A DNA stretch of 64,000 bases from Patiria miniata (GCF_015706575.1 NW_024037076.1:10326777-10390776), one strand, 5' to 3'. Shown: positions 48,865 through 60,705, counted from the first letter of the stretch. The notes: generated by a model not told the origin, from the letters alone. Numbers and translations: made by a program.

Positions 48865-48882
48865 TGGCGACGAGGATGGGAT
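48865..48882 (+). promoter_or_regulatory. Primer binding site, tRNA-Ser(GCU) type
   Basis: TGGCGACGAGGATGGGAT starts 5 bases after the LTR. It is complementary to the 3' end of animal tRNA-Ser(GCU), including CCA, over 18 bases. The tRNA sequence is from general knowledge, not from this window. Confidence 0.8.
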
Positions 48883-48909
48883 AGATCATACTGAGATTTC
48901 TTACAAGCC

Positions 48910-51900
48910 ATGGCATCGATTCCACCGCCTCCATTCTTCCTCGTAACTCCGGGAACTCCGCCCGTTCCGTGGACTCAGTGGCGAGGTATGTTTGAAACTT
49001 ACACTGTTGCATCAGCTGCAAATACATATCCTGCCTTACGTAAACGTGCTTTGTTACTGCACTGCCTTGGCACTGAAGGTCAGCGTGTTTTCCATACGCT
49101 TCCACAAGAGAATGCAGGGGAAAATGAAGATGAATTTGATTCTGCTCTCCGGTTGCTTGACAGACATTTCAAACCCAAACTGAACGTGGTTGCTGAAAGA
49201 TACAAATTTCGCAGACGTTCACAGTTGCCAGAAGAATCTGTTGATGATTACATCCGAGAGCTGCGTGCCTTAGCATCATCGTGTAACTTTGGTAACATGA
49301 CAGATGAGCTGATCAGGGATCAATTTATTGAGCGCACATACTCTACTCAGATTCGAGAGCGCCTACTGCTTGAACCAGATTTGACACTTACTGATGCAAT
49401 TACAATTTCGCGTCAAGTCGAGTCGGCATTGCGTGAATCCAAGATCATCGGGGAGAATTCTAGCCATACTCCAGAGGCAGATGTACATGCAGTTACACAC
49501 CGAAAACCCCGACAGCAAAATCGCAAACCACGCAAGCATCGCAACACTACAGAGCACCCTCCGCAACAATCGAGACCAGCACCGCTGCAGTCACAGATTT
49601 GCTACCGCTGTGGTGAACAATCGCACAAAGCAAATGATCCAAACTGCAAAGCCAAGTACGCTACATGCTCTAAATGTGGAAAAATAGGGCATTACGCACG
49701 TGTTTGCCGGTCTGGACAGAGATTTCAATCTACACGCAATCAGGTTCAGGGAGTGTTCACCAGTGATAATCCCGTTGCACCTCGTCCAGACTATCAAGAC
49801 TCCAACGTCTTGACCATTCAGCACATTGCACATGCTGATAGTGTCAAATGCTCCGTACTCCTTGGCCAATCCGTGCAACTCGCGATGACTGTTGATACTG
49901 GCGCTGCCGTGTCAATAATTCCTGCATCCACATTCGGAAAGTTCTTCGCACGTGAGGCATTGCAACCTTCAACAGCTAAACTCACTACTTACCTGCACGA
50001 ACCGATTACAGTACTGGGTACATTCCACACCACTGTTCGTCTTGCGAGTAATCCTGAGCGTTGTGTTCCTGCGCACATTTTCGTTGTACAGTCTGGCATC
50101 GCAATCACAGGTGGTAAGGTCATGCTCGTGAATGGGAACGACTCGAAACCTCCATCGTCAACTACTCCATCTCCGACTGCAACTACTCCATCCGACCAAA
50201 CTTCAATGGACATGCGCAAACAATACCCCGAGCTCTTCAATGGGAAAGTTGGATTTGCAAAAAACTACGTACACAAAGTCAAAGTACGCCCATCCGTCCC
50301 TCCAATGCAGCAAAAACTCCGAAATTTGCCATTCTCGGTTCGCGACGAAGTGGCAAATGAACTGAAACGTCTCGAAGACGCAGACATCATTGAGCGTATC
50401 GACGCCAGTGAATGGGTGTCACCACTGGTGGTCGCATACAAGAAATCCGGAAAGGTGAGACTTTGTGCTCCAAATGCTCCAAAACCTACCGATCCATCTA
50501 CACTCCGATCCTTCATGGGACTTGCGTCATACTACGCCAGATTTGTGCCAAATTACGCAACCATGGTTGAACCACTCCGCGCACTCCTTCGCAAGGACAC
50601 TCAGTTCATTTGGTCTGAGGCTGCTCAATCGTGCTTCGAGTTACTCAAACAGCACATTTCCAATGCTACTACACTTGCGCTGTTTGACCCCGATCTTCCT
50701 ACCATCGTATCTACTGATGCTTCAGCTTACGGCATCGGTGCGGTACTCGCACAGATTAAGAACAATCACGAAGTTCCTATCGCGTTCGCTTCTCGCTCTT
50801 TTACAACTACGGAACGCAAATATTCAGTCAGCGAACGGGAAGCACTTGCATGCGTGTGGGCATGTGAGAAATGGTACAAGTACTTATGGGGCCGTCAGTT
50901 TACACTTCGAACTGATCATCAAGCTCTAACTACATTGCTGTACACACGTGGCACTGGCCACAAACCAATGCGGATCGCCAGGTGGGCTGCTCGTCTGCTG
51001 AATTTCAACTACACTGTCGAATTTCGTGCTGGTGCGCACAATAGAGTGGCTGACGCTCTATCTAGACTGCCACTGCCTACTACAGTGCACGCAACCGAAC
51101 ATACTGATGATGAAATCATCGTCCAGTGGATTTCAGCACTCCTTTTTGATGCTTCCGCTATCACCAAAGCTGGCCTCCAAAGTGCTACAAGGACAGATAC
51201 AATCCTTAAGTCCGTGTCGGAATACATCACATCGGGTTGGCCTGCTAAACAGCACATTACGACTGAACTACAACCCTACTTTCACCTCCAGGATGAACTT
51301 TCAGTTGCGGATGACTGTATTCTGCGAGGTGACCGTTTTGTCATCCCTACTGCTCTACAATCTAGCCTGATTACCATTGCGCACCAAGGACATCAGAGAA
51401 TTGTACGCACCACGCAACGACTTCGTGACTGCTATTGGTGGCCAGGTATGGACAAACAGATAGAACACCAAATTCGTCACTGCGCAGCTTGTCAAGTTAG
51501 TGACAAGACAGCATACATTCGCACTCCACCATTGCAACCAGTACCTCTTCCAGCTCATCCATGGCAAAAGATTGCCATTGACATTTGTGGTCCCTTTGAG
51601 CATGGTCCACAAAACTGCCGATTTGCAATCGTCTTGATGGACTACTACAGTAAGTGGCCGGAAGTCGCGTTTGCCGCTGATGCCACTTCACATTCCGTCT
51701 GCTCCATGCTTGATTCTATTTTTGCGAGGGAAGGGTTGCCTAACGAGTTGGTTTCGGACAATGGGAGCCAGTTCGTCTCCACAGAGTTCGAGTCTTATTT
51801 GATCCAGCGAGGAATTAAGCACATCCGCACTTCACTTTACCATCCGCAGGCAAACGGACTCGTCGAGCGATTTAATCGCGTTCTCAAACAAACTCTCCAA

Positions 51901-52062
51901 ATCGCAACTCGCGAACACCGACCTTGGAAAACTGCAACGTTTGAGTTACTGACAGCATACAGATCCACCGCTCATGCAACTACTGGTAAATCGCCAGCAG
52001 AACTCTTGCACAGTCGCCGAATGACAACTACCCTGAACATTCGACCTACAGAGATCAGCTAA
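48910..52062 (+). pseudogene. Retrotransposon gag-pol polyprotein, reverse transcriptase core deleted
   Basis: A 1050-codon frame. Gag fills about residues 1-300, with zinc knuckles C231-C234-H239-C246 and C253-C256-H261-C266. Protease has D-T-G-A at 329-332. RT begins near 440 but stops at K-V-R-L-C (515-519) and passes directly to the connection segment F-M-G-L-A-S-Y-Y-A-R-F at 535-545, so the aspartate motifs including Y-x-D-D are missing. RNase H keeps D603, E644, D669 and D715. Integrase keeps H825, H828, C858 and C861 and a D891, D950, E986 triad with 35 residues between the last two. A 9-bp direct repeat (TGCTCCAAA at 50466 and 50475) marks the deletion junction. The TAA at 52060 cuts off the integrase C-terminus. 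The copy cannot make its own reverse transcriptase. Confidence 0.93.
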
Positions 52063-52431
52063 GAAGAACCAGCTGATATTCGCGATCGCGTTCGCAGTAC
52101 TCAGACAAAGTACAAGCGATACACAGACCAGAAGCGTGGTGCAGTACATCCGCGTTTCCAAACAGGAGACTATGTACGTGTTAAGAATCCTAGACATGTG
52201 CATAAGGTTTCAAATCGCTATGGACCTCCTCAACGCATCACACAGTCCAAGGGTCCATCCACTTACCTGCTTGAAGATGGCCGAACATGGAATGCAACAC
52301 ACCTTACCATGACTCATAAACTGCCAAACCAAATGCCTACGACTCCAAGACAACCAGCTACACCCAAACCACAGAACCGTCCTAAGAGACAAGTTAGACA
52401 GCCTACTTGGGTTAAAGATTACCATATGTAA
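52063..52431 (+). pseudogene. Integrase C-terminal segment after premature stop
   Basis: The same reading frame continues for 122 codons after the TAA. It carries R-F-Q-T-G-D-Y-V-R-V-K, typical of the basic integrase C-terminal domain of Ty3/gypsy elements, and a Pro/Arg-rich tail, ending at TAA 52429-52431. The interruption is one in-frame stop, not a frameshift. It is described here only as an inactivating lesion. Confidence 0.88.
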
Positions 52432-52653
52432 ATTGTGAAGTTCTGTTCATTCCATGTGCCAGTTAAAACACACAAGTGTATGTGTTTAAGTAATTGAACT
52501 GTGATTTTCCTAATTTGATCTGTTGAACATTCTAAACATTCCAATGTCTCTGATTCCTCATTTTGTATTTTGATTCTTTGCAAATGATCCAAGTATGGTT
52601 TCAAAATGTAAGCTAATTGCTCCTGTAACTACTCATACAGTTTCCTCATTTTT

Positions 52654-52665
52654 GAGAGGGGAGAA
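52654..52665 (+). promoter_or_regulatory. Polypurine tract
   Basis: GAGAGGGGAGAA directly precedes the 3' LTR, the expected place for plus-strand priming. Confidence 0.88.
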
Positions 52666-52820
52666 TGTTGTGTTCACAGTCTATTTGCATAGCGCCCTCT
52701 TGAGTAGAAAAGTGTGGGCTGCGCCATGTTGGAATTGTACGAATAAAGTGTTACCTCGAATCTGAATTGCTCTCTCTCAGTACTGGATTTATAACCCATT
52801 TACACACCCTGGATAAAACA
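52666..52820 (+). repeat. 3' LTR (155 bp)
   Basis: It matches the 5' LTR at 152 of 155 positions. AATAAA at 52742-52747 may serve as polyadenylation signal. It is followed by the GTTTA duplication at 52821-52825. Confidence 0.95.
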
Positions 52821-52987
52821 GTTTACTTTTATTGGGGTGCTGGAGTTTAATTTCTTTCTCACAGCCTCATTACCTAACATTACTAGTATGCATCCTTTTC
52901 TACATGTACTGCTGTCCTATTGATCACATCTTAATTGGCATCATATAAAACAAGGAAAAGGAAACATTATGTCATTTTATCACTCAC

Positions 52988-53176
52988 CACATTGGCAGAT
53001 GGTTGATCCTGGAGTGGTGGTTGATCCTTGAGTGGTGGTTGATCCTAACGTGGTGGTTGATCCTGGAATGGTGGTTGATCCTGAAGTGGTGGTTGATCCT
53101 GGAAGGGTGGTTGGTCCTGCAGCTGCAGTAGTGAAATTCACTGGAGGGGTGGTTGATCCTGGAGTGGTGGTTGATC
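52988..53176 (-). CDS. Mucin-like Ser/Thr/Pro exon (P-G-S-T-T repeats)
   Basis: A 189-bp open stretch encodes tandem P-G-S-T-T-T-type repeats interrupted by V-N-F-T-T-A-A-A-G and ends S-T-I-C-Q-C. The donor GTGAGT is clear. The most plausible acceptor is TTCCAG at 53177-53182, behind a pyrimidine tract (CCCCTCCCC), which makes the exon phase 1-1 like the HYR exons. The repeats are likely O-glycosylated linkers in a secreted protein. The acceptor choice is inferred; a longer 5' extension is open but lacks nearby AG. Confidence 0.6.
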
Positions 53177-53645
53177 CTGGAATGGTGGTTGACACAGGGG
53201 AGGGGATAATGTCATATACAGTTAATTTTAGGAAGTTGACAAACAGCAGGACGGATTTGAATGTGTATGTATGAGGGCCAAAAGTCAAACAAACATTGTG
53301 AAGTGCGATTACGTGGAACACTCTTTACTCAGATACGAAACTCAATAATGATTTCTTCCCAGCTAAACAACAAAATAACAATAAGAGGGACTTTTTTTTG
53401 CTGTTGTTGTTGTTGATGTTGTTCTTAAGAATATTAAAATGACAGTTGACGAAAAAAAACCTGGCACAGTTAAGTTTGTTCGGGTGCTAGAATTCAATTC
53501 CCTTCAAACACCTTCATTCCCCCAACGTTACTGGTACACGAGTACATCCTAATTCATGGTTACTGCTCTGATGACGCTCAATTCCAAACTGACGTGTTTT
53601 TTTTTTTTTTTTAATCAAAACACACAATGTTATGTTTTTACTCAC
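53177..53645 (-). other. Intron-like spacer between mucin-like exon copies
   Basis: This sequence and 52826-52987 are related to each other (GGGTGCTGGAGTTTAATT versus GGGTGCTAGAATTCAATT; TTACCTAACATTACTAG versus CCCAACGTTACTGG). The exon-intron pair was therefore duplicated in tandem. A T run lies at 53597-53612. Confidence 0.6.
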
Positions 53646-53663
53646 CACATGGGCAGATGGATC
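53646..53663 (-). pseudogene. Remnant of second P-G-S-type exon (18 bp)
   Basis: The end of the previous exon is repeated here: S-I-C-P-C before a GTGAGT donor. With the equivalent TTCCAG acceptor only 18 bp of exon remain, still phase 1-1. Upstream frame T-T-A-H-T-T-I-P-G suggests that a longer repeat tract was lost. It could be a micro-exon or a dead relic. Confidence 0.4.
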
Positions 53664-53794
53664 CTGGAATGGTGGTGTGTGCAGTTGTGGAAGGTTGGTG
53701 GGAGAGTCCATTTAGGGGGAGGAGAGTTGAAATTCTTGTTAATACTGCATCGTGTAATTTTACATGTTGTTCGATAATTAAAAAGGCAATGTCC

Positions 53795-53890
53795 TTGGGT
53801 AAGGGTTAGGGTTAGGGCTTCGGTTAAGGTTAGGGTTAGAGTAAGGCTTAGGGTTAGGGCTAGGGTTAGGATTAGATGGTTAGGGTGAAG
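53795..53890 (+). repeat. Degenerate TTAGGG-like interstitial tract (right)
   Basis: Several GGGTTAGGG units with interruptions, in the same position relative to downstream sequence as the tract at 15361-15460. It belongs to the diverged outer part of the duplication. Confidence 0.7.
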
Positions 53891-54485
53891 GTTGTGAAAC
53901 ACTGGTATCGGGGAACATAGGTATGCACTCCTCTGGACTCGCGATAAAATATCTACCAGAATCAGATAGGCCACGTAGGCACAATCACAACATCAAGCTA
54001 AAAATAAGGTTAACGGTTTACAAGCTGTCGTATTTGTAATTACAAATAATTACAATAATTGCGAAACATGAGCTTTATACAGAACAATACATGCACTTTG
54101 ACAAGCATTTCATGGCTTGACTTATTATGAACAACCTACGTTGGAAGGGCTGGACTCGTTTGAATTTCCATTTTGAAACCTTTATTATTCTGGAGGAAAA
54201 CAATCAAGTATGATTTGTGTTTTAAGTACAAAAACACTGACCACAACACATATACAGTGTTGGTCAATGGTCACCACATGTGAGGTCTCACCCACTCTGT
54301 TTCTTACTACTTTATCTCATGATCTGAGTCATGAAAACAGATGGAAAATTCATTTGGGCCGTTTCCATGAAAAAGTTCGTTTTGTTTTAATGTGCCACAA
54401 ATGGTGTTTATTTTGTTAAGGTAAGAGAGATCACCTCTACTCTGAATCAAGACTTAGCAGCACTGCATTTAAGCCTTCAGAGGTG
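53860..54485 (+). repeat. Diverged outer part of duplication (relative of 15440-16085)
   Basis: The sequence follows 15440-16085 but with many substitutions and small indels, clearly more than in the 8-kb block to the right. Similarity stops at about 54485 (ATTTAAGCCT). Confidence 0.75.
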
Positions 54486-54972
54486 ATTGATCCTGTTTAT
54501 AGTTAATCTGAATTTCCTTAAACTGCTAGTCTAGAGTGAAGCTGCAACATGGCAAATAGCAGGACAGATTTGAAAATGTAGGTGAATGGTTCAAAAGTGA
54601 ATAAATTGTGTACCAATATTTTGAAGTCACACCTATTTCCAATTTCTATGCAAAGTAATTCACACAACTGTTAACCAAATGTTATCAGTTTAGTTGGTGG
54701 TCTTACTTTGTTTGTTTGGCACACACGCAGAAAACATTTCGAGAAGTTGGGGATCTGGTTTTGGACCAAACTGTCTCAACGTCCCATTTGAGCTGTCTTC
54801 AAGCTTTTGTGATCTTCACATTAAGAAACACATTTCACATTATTGTTCGACTAAGACAATAACTTTCGGACGATTAACATTTATTAAGAATTATTAAATG
54901 AACAAGCAAAAATAAAACGGAATAAAACTTTCAGAGATTTATTGAAATGTATTAATTTAATGATAGAAGTAT
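54486..54972. other. Block-specific sequence, with AATAAA on the minus strand
   Basis: It has no counterpart in the left duplicate. On the minus strand AATAAA lies at 54943-54938, about 30 bases after the stop codon of the mucin-like frame. Nothing else is recognised. Confidence 0.5.
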
Positions 54973-55610
54973 CTAAACAATGTCACCACCCTTGGTTAGG
55001 GTGATTGTACCTGGAGTGTCGATAATAGCTGTTGGCATGCTGGCTGACCCTACAATGCTGCTTGGAGTGCCGGATGATACTGGAGAGGTGGTTAATAATG
55101 GAGTGATAGCTGGTGTTGTAGGAGTTCCATCTTCCGTGGTAGTTGATGAAATAGTGGTTGACCCTACAGAGGTGTTTGGAACAGGAGTGGTGGATGTTTC
55201 TCGGGTAGTGGCTTGTGCCCGAGTGGTGTTTTGTATTGTAGGAGATCCATCCACTGGAGGGGTGGTTGATCCTGCGGTGGTAAATGTTCCTGGAGGGATG
55301 GCTTGTGGCAGAGTGGTGTTTGATGGCGTAGGAGATCCATCTACTGGAGGGGTGGTTGATCCTGCAGTGGTTGATGTTCCTGGAGAGATGGCTTGTGCCA
55401 GAGTGGTGGTTGGTGTTGTAGGAAATCCATCTACTGGAGGGGTGGTTGATCGTACAGTGGTTGATGTTTCTGGAGGGATGGCTTGTGCCAGAGTGGTGTT
55501 TGATGGCGTAGGAGATACATCTACTGGAGGGGTGGTTGATCCTGTAGATGTGAATGTTCCCGGAGGGATGGCTTGTGCCAGAGTCGTGTCTGGTGGTGTA
55601 GGAGATCCAA
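54973..55610 (-). CDS. Mucin-like exon with five 90-bp repeats
   Basis: The open frame begins after an AG acceptor (complement at 55611-55612) with V-G-S-P-T and has phase 1 like the HYR exons. Repeats of 30 residues (S-T-T-P-P-V-D-G-S-P-T...T-T-L-A-Q-A-I-P-P-G-T) recur with an exact 90-bp period: GGAGATCCAT-type sites on the plus strand are at 55241, 55331, 55421, 55511 and 55601. The remainder is rich in Thr and Ser. It ends at TAG (54973-54975), soon followed by AATAAA, so it may be a terminal exon; a donor such as G|GTGACA just before the stop is an alternative. The function is inferred as an extracellular glycosylated region. Confidence 0.6.
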
Positions 55611-55612
55611 CT

Positions 55613-55977
55613 ACGACGGAATAGTTTATAGAATGGCGGTTGACCCTAAAGTGGTGCTTGTACTCAACTTGCCTCATAATAATTACCCTTTTGTATATAC
55701 AGTTAAGTCTTGACAGGTCAAACCTCAAAGGAACGGGTTCAAAATTTGACTGAAGCGTCATATAGGGAAATTCAGTTTCTGGACACACAGCGCCGACAAA
55801 TGTGTCGCTGCGCGGTAACTCATGGTAAGATTTTTATGCTTTTGGTCTCAAAAGGTGGGCAAGACTCGAGGCTAAAGAGTCAGGAACACTCGGGTTGGGA
55901 AAACATTTTTTTTGGCAAGGATATTTTGTAAAATGTTAGAAGGGGCGGACTTTAGGGTTAAAAACGATTAATTGGGA
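55613..55977. other. Block-specific spacer
   Basis: Upstream of the mucin-like exon on the minus strand. It is absent from the left duplicate, and no feature is recognised. Confidence 0.5.
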
Positions 55978-58900
55978 AATTGAATTATGACTTGGTTAAT
56001 AACAGCAGTTCTTTGGCTATTCAATAAAACTCGAACACATTTTTCAATCTCACAGTGTGGTTTTAAGATACACATGCCTTTCAATCAAAACCGACACATT
56101 CAATAAAAAGGGTGCACATTAGTGTTGGATTAGTGGCTCCTTACTCAAGCGATTAAACAAGCAAGAGGGTATGTTTGTGTTTGATTAGTGGCTCCTTACT
56201 CAAGCAAGTAAAGAAGCAAGAGGGCATGTTAAGTGTTTTATAAGTGGCTCATTTCTCATGTGAGAACACGATAAAGAGGTGATTGATGTTTGTGGCTTTG
56301 AAATGGACTACAATACAGTTATCTCGTAGAGTGCTTTTAGGTTTCCTTATTTCAACTTAAATCGTACTGATAGGAACTATTAAGTATGCTGATTCCGACA
56401 TGGTTGTTTACGCCTTAAAAACTTTGCATAGGTCAGATAATCACGTGGTCAGTTATCATCAATGCAAGATAAATGAAATGGTGGTCGATACAAGTTGAGC
56501 TCACAACAAGTCTGAACTCCAGTTTATAAAGTGAAAAAGCAGCACACTTTTTTGTCTCTCTTTTTAGCAGGATATAAAGATAGGCACTGTTAAAAGAGTA
56601 TGTTGTTTTACAACGACTTACATTAAAAACAAAGAATTTGTTGTTATTTTGCTTAAATACAGTTAATAAGTGTTGGTGAACAAGTATCGTCGAAACTGTC
56701 TACAACATCCATGTTAAGCAGCACAGGTTAACTGTTCAAAACCGACTCGCGCTGGAAATTTCTTGTTGTTTTAATCGATGCTGTATATGTTTTTGAAAAC
56801 CTTACAAATAAACGATTAATTTAATTTATTGATCCTGTCTTGAATGTTTATCTTCCAAAAAAGGCAATTATGCGCGTTCTTGAAATATTGTGCGTGTACA
56901 AGTAACTCAGTATTAGACAAGCGAGTACAAGAACATGCCGAACAGCACTTACAATTCAAAGCTGTGATGGCCGAAATTAAGTTCCTAACCCCCCGGAGCG
57001 CGGCCCCGGGCTTATTTCAAGGGTTGCTCTTGCAGGAAAAAAACCACGAAAGGCGCGAAGTAGGATAAAAAGCTTTAAACTTCGCATGTTGGTTCTTCAT
57101 GCCAGGAATTTTTGTTTCAGATATGGAGGCATTTCATATTTGACCTCTGGTAACCTTAGAGGTCTATGGACTTTCCATTCTTTTTTTCATAACTTTTGTT
57201 CTTCAAAACTTCACTTTCCTATGACCCAATTATATGTGATAGGTCTTCATACCATGAAAATAGTGATCAGATTTGGGATCAATTCATATCTGACCTCTGG
57301 TGACCTTAAGAGGTCAATGTCCTTTGTTAACCCGTTTTTAGCTATTTGTAAGATTTATTTTTACCACATTTGTTTACGATTCATATCCAAATTAAAGATG
57401 TTCATGCTATAAAGAGAATTTTCATACATAGGTCATTTCATATTCACCCTCCGGTGACCTTACGAGAGGTCATGACCTTTGTAAAACCATAGCCTATTTA
57501 TGGATAGTAATTAGCTTAAAACAATTGAAAATGCCTTTTTTATGACCCAAGTCTACAACTTAACTCTTCTTTTTGTGCCATGAAAAGAATTGTCAGATAT
57601 GGGAACATCATATTTGACGTAGTGATACCGTTAGAGAGGTCGATGAATTGTTGATAGCTTAGTTGCCGATATTTATCATATTTATTCGTAAAAACGCCAT
57701 GTGTTCGTGCCTTAATAGTGTCAAATAACGGTATTGCACTTATTAGTTTACAGTCAAGTTTATGAATTCAGAGTCCTCAAACAATTTTGAGGTGACCTCT
57801 TATCTCGCTTCTCTTTGTTTAATTGGCAGACGCAATATGAATTGATTGGAATAAAAATTTGTGGGTCTGTTATGTATAGAGAATGTACATATATCAAGCA
57901 ATATTCACTCTTGTGTAGTTATTACACCCTTCTGTATCCATATGAACTTGGAAGCCACGTTTTTAACCTTTTTCTATTAAGCCAAATAATCTCGTCTTCG
58001 TCTGTGTCTGCCCAAATTAAAAGGAAAATTGAGATCAGAAGTTATGCAAACTAGTCTTTGGGGTCCGACTTCATAACATGTTGTAGAAAACTTATTAAAA
58101 TACACGCCTTTTGCTTTATTAGACTTCGGTCATGGACAAATGCAAAATGACGGCAATCAGAGTATACACAAATCTTTGACCTCGCAAAGGTCATTATAGG
58201 TGAAATACGAAATGTCTACATATCTGAAAATTCATATCATGGCAAGAAAACCAAATTTAGATAAATAAAAAAGAGGTGTTTTGAATAGTTAATCCTCTAA
58301 TACCTTTACACAGGATACGCAAAGTTCATTTTCCCCTTGAAGGCCATCAGAGGTCAGATATGAGATTCCCTAGACATGAAATTCTTGTCCTAGCATGAGC
58401 AACTTAACAAGCGCATTATTGAAAACCAAAATTTATAACTTAACATTATGCATGCGCACTTCAATAAAAAATGGGGTTTAAAAAGTAAAATTGTATAAAT
58501 AACTATAAATAGAGTAAGTGCAGTTAATACAAAGGTCATTGACCTCATGAAGGTCATCATAGGTCAAGTGTGATTTTTTTTTCCACATTTGGTTGTTATT
58601 TACATTGGATGAACACTATACATAGACTAAGGTCATAGGAAAGTGACGTTTTCAAGAACAATAGGTATACATAGAGTATTCAAAGATCATTGACCCCTCA
58701 AAGGTCACTGGGGGTCAGATATGAAATGCCTCCATATCTGAAATTTGTTGTAATGGTATGAAGGCCTCATATGACTAGTTTCACACTTTTATAACAAAAG
58801 GCATAATTATGTCCCTATGCCGCACAACTATATTTCTTTCTTCTAGTTTTCGGGGCAATAAAATAATTACATAAAACCCACAGAGGCGATTTTTTAGATA

Positions 58901-60705
58901 CAATAGATTTCTTTACGCTACAATTATTTTGATAAAAACGAACAATTTGAAAAGCTGTATAAACAGTATTGGTTTGGTTGTTTTTGATTGTTCCCAATGA
59001 AACGTGGTGCCAGGCATCAACAAGACTGACTAATTTTCCGCAATACGTACCGCGGGTTGAGAGCATTTTTGGACAATATTCCCCCACGGTCAATCAAGAC
59101 ATAAGCCCATCTAACAAAAATGTGTTCACAAATCTAATTACTTGATAATATCCTCTGCCATAATAATAATAATAATCATAATTTGGGAGGCTAATCATCC
59201 TTACTCGCAGCTGAGAAGCTGAATTGCGAAGGATGCGGCTACAGCGTGGTCGGGCCGCTGGTACGTAAAGGTACCTTTGGCTGCCGTCCACATCGACTGA
59301 TATATGACCATGGAGCACAGCCTGAGATCGGAAGTGTTTGATTGTTGTCATTATGAATAAGTATGAGTGTAGGGGAAACCCCTGAAATGTGTTTGTCGCA
59401 AACAAAATGGTCCTTAATGTAAGCAAGCTAAATCTGAGAAAGACGGTGGTTTCATGAAACCACTGTTTTTACGTTCTCAGAAAATATTTAAAAGTATTGA
59501 AACAATAACAACAGGCACCAAATTATTCGGACTTTAATCGATACAATACAATACAAATACATGTATAAGTCGACCAATACTGGTCAAATTATCAATTGTT
59601 ACACTCTTGGGCAAATTCTTCCCGATAGTTTGCAATTTTTTACCCAATTCAACCCAATATGAGGTAATTTCATACCAATGCTGGGTAAATTACATTGCCC
59701 AGCAATGGTACATCCAACCTTTCTACAGTGTACAAAGGGTTCTCCCGGGATAGGGTTTTGTGAATTTTCGGGAGAAAGTACACGTAGTCGCGTAGCTGAT
59801 TGGTTGGTACCGTGGGTCAAAGTATTTGTGGATGTGGGTATCAATATGGCAGTATTTTAGCATTTCGTTGAGAACTTGGTGCACAAGTAATGTGGTTTCA
59901 TGTGCCATATTTCTTTCGATGGTTTCATGTTGGGAATTGGGATGTTTAAAACCAACTTGTAATTAGTCCTCACGGTTCATGATGCATTTGGCATTTGTCA
60001 CATGGCTTAATAACGACCTGTGGATTGTTTTCGAGTTAACAGGTGGTTGATAGTTTTGCTTTAGGCATGTTTTTGATGTGGACTAATTCCGTTGTTGTAA
60101 TTGTTGTAGTCTCCAATTAGTTCACAAGTGTAACCATTTTGGTGGCAAACCCAATAAAGGGGGTATCCCAAAGGACGACAGCCATCTTGGATACTTTGGT
60201 ATGAAGTTTGTTACCAAGGAATCTAAATAACTGTAAATAATTGTTACCCCGATGGATGGTAGGTTTCTCTTGAAATAATATTTCAATCCACAGATCGAAA
60301 AATACTTGGAGCGTAACCCCATGGCATCAACAGCACGATTATTATGACTTCTGGATATGATTTGATTGACTGTATAGATCAAAATTTAAAGCAGCATCCC
60401 AGACTTGGTGTCAACCACTGTGTTAAAGACATCGGGTTTCACCTCAACGACATCTGGCTCCCACTCCTCCAGACTGATGGGTCTCCTATACCCTAGGTCC
60501 TCAGCTACCACCTTAGACTGATGGGTCTCCTATACCCTAGGTCCTCCCTCTACTGACACTGCAACCCTACTGTTCCACTTCAGTGGGCAACAAGCTTGTT
60601 CTAGGATCCTGTCTACTTGGCATCCTCACAGGATGCAACTTCCCACTTCATTGACTTCGCCTTTTGCTACTTAAGTATTCACTTTCTTAAAGTTTAGGCA
60701 CTCTC

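Larger units (their letters stand above)
48705..52820 (+). mobile_element. Ty3/gypsy LTR retrotransposon, Mag/SURL-like, defective
   Basis: A 4116-bp element with matched LTRs, primer site, gag-pol, polypurine tract (52654-52665) and 5-bp target duplication. Domain order is gag, protease, RT, RNase H, integrase, the Ty3/gypsy order. Two zinc knuckles in gag and a single gag-pol frame fit the Mag lineage, which includes sea urchin SURL elements; that placement is inferred. It lies opposite to the HYR and mucin-like exons, possibly in an intron. Confidence 0.95.

Noticed and set aside
54980..55624. Plus-strand 214-codon frame rich in V-V-D-P
   Set aside because: It is the antisense of a 90-bp repeat whose period is a multiple of three, so any frame without a stop in one unit is open in all.
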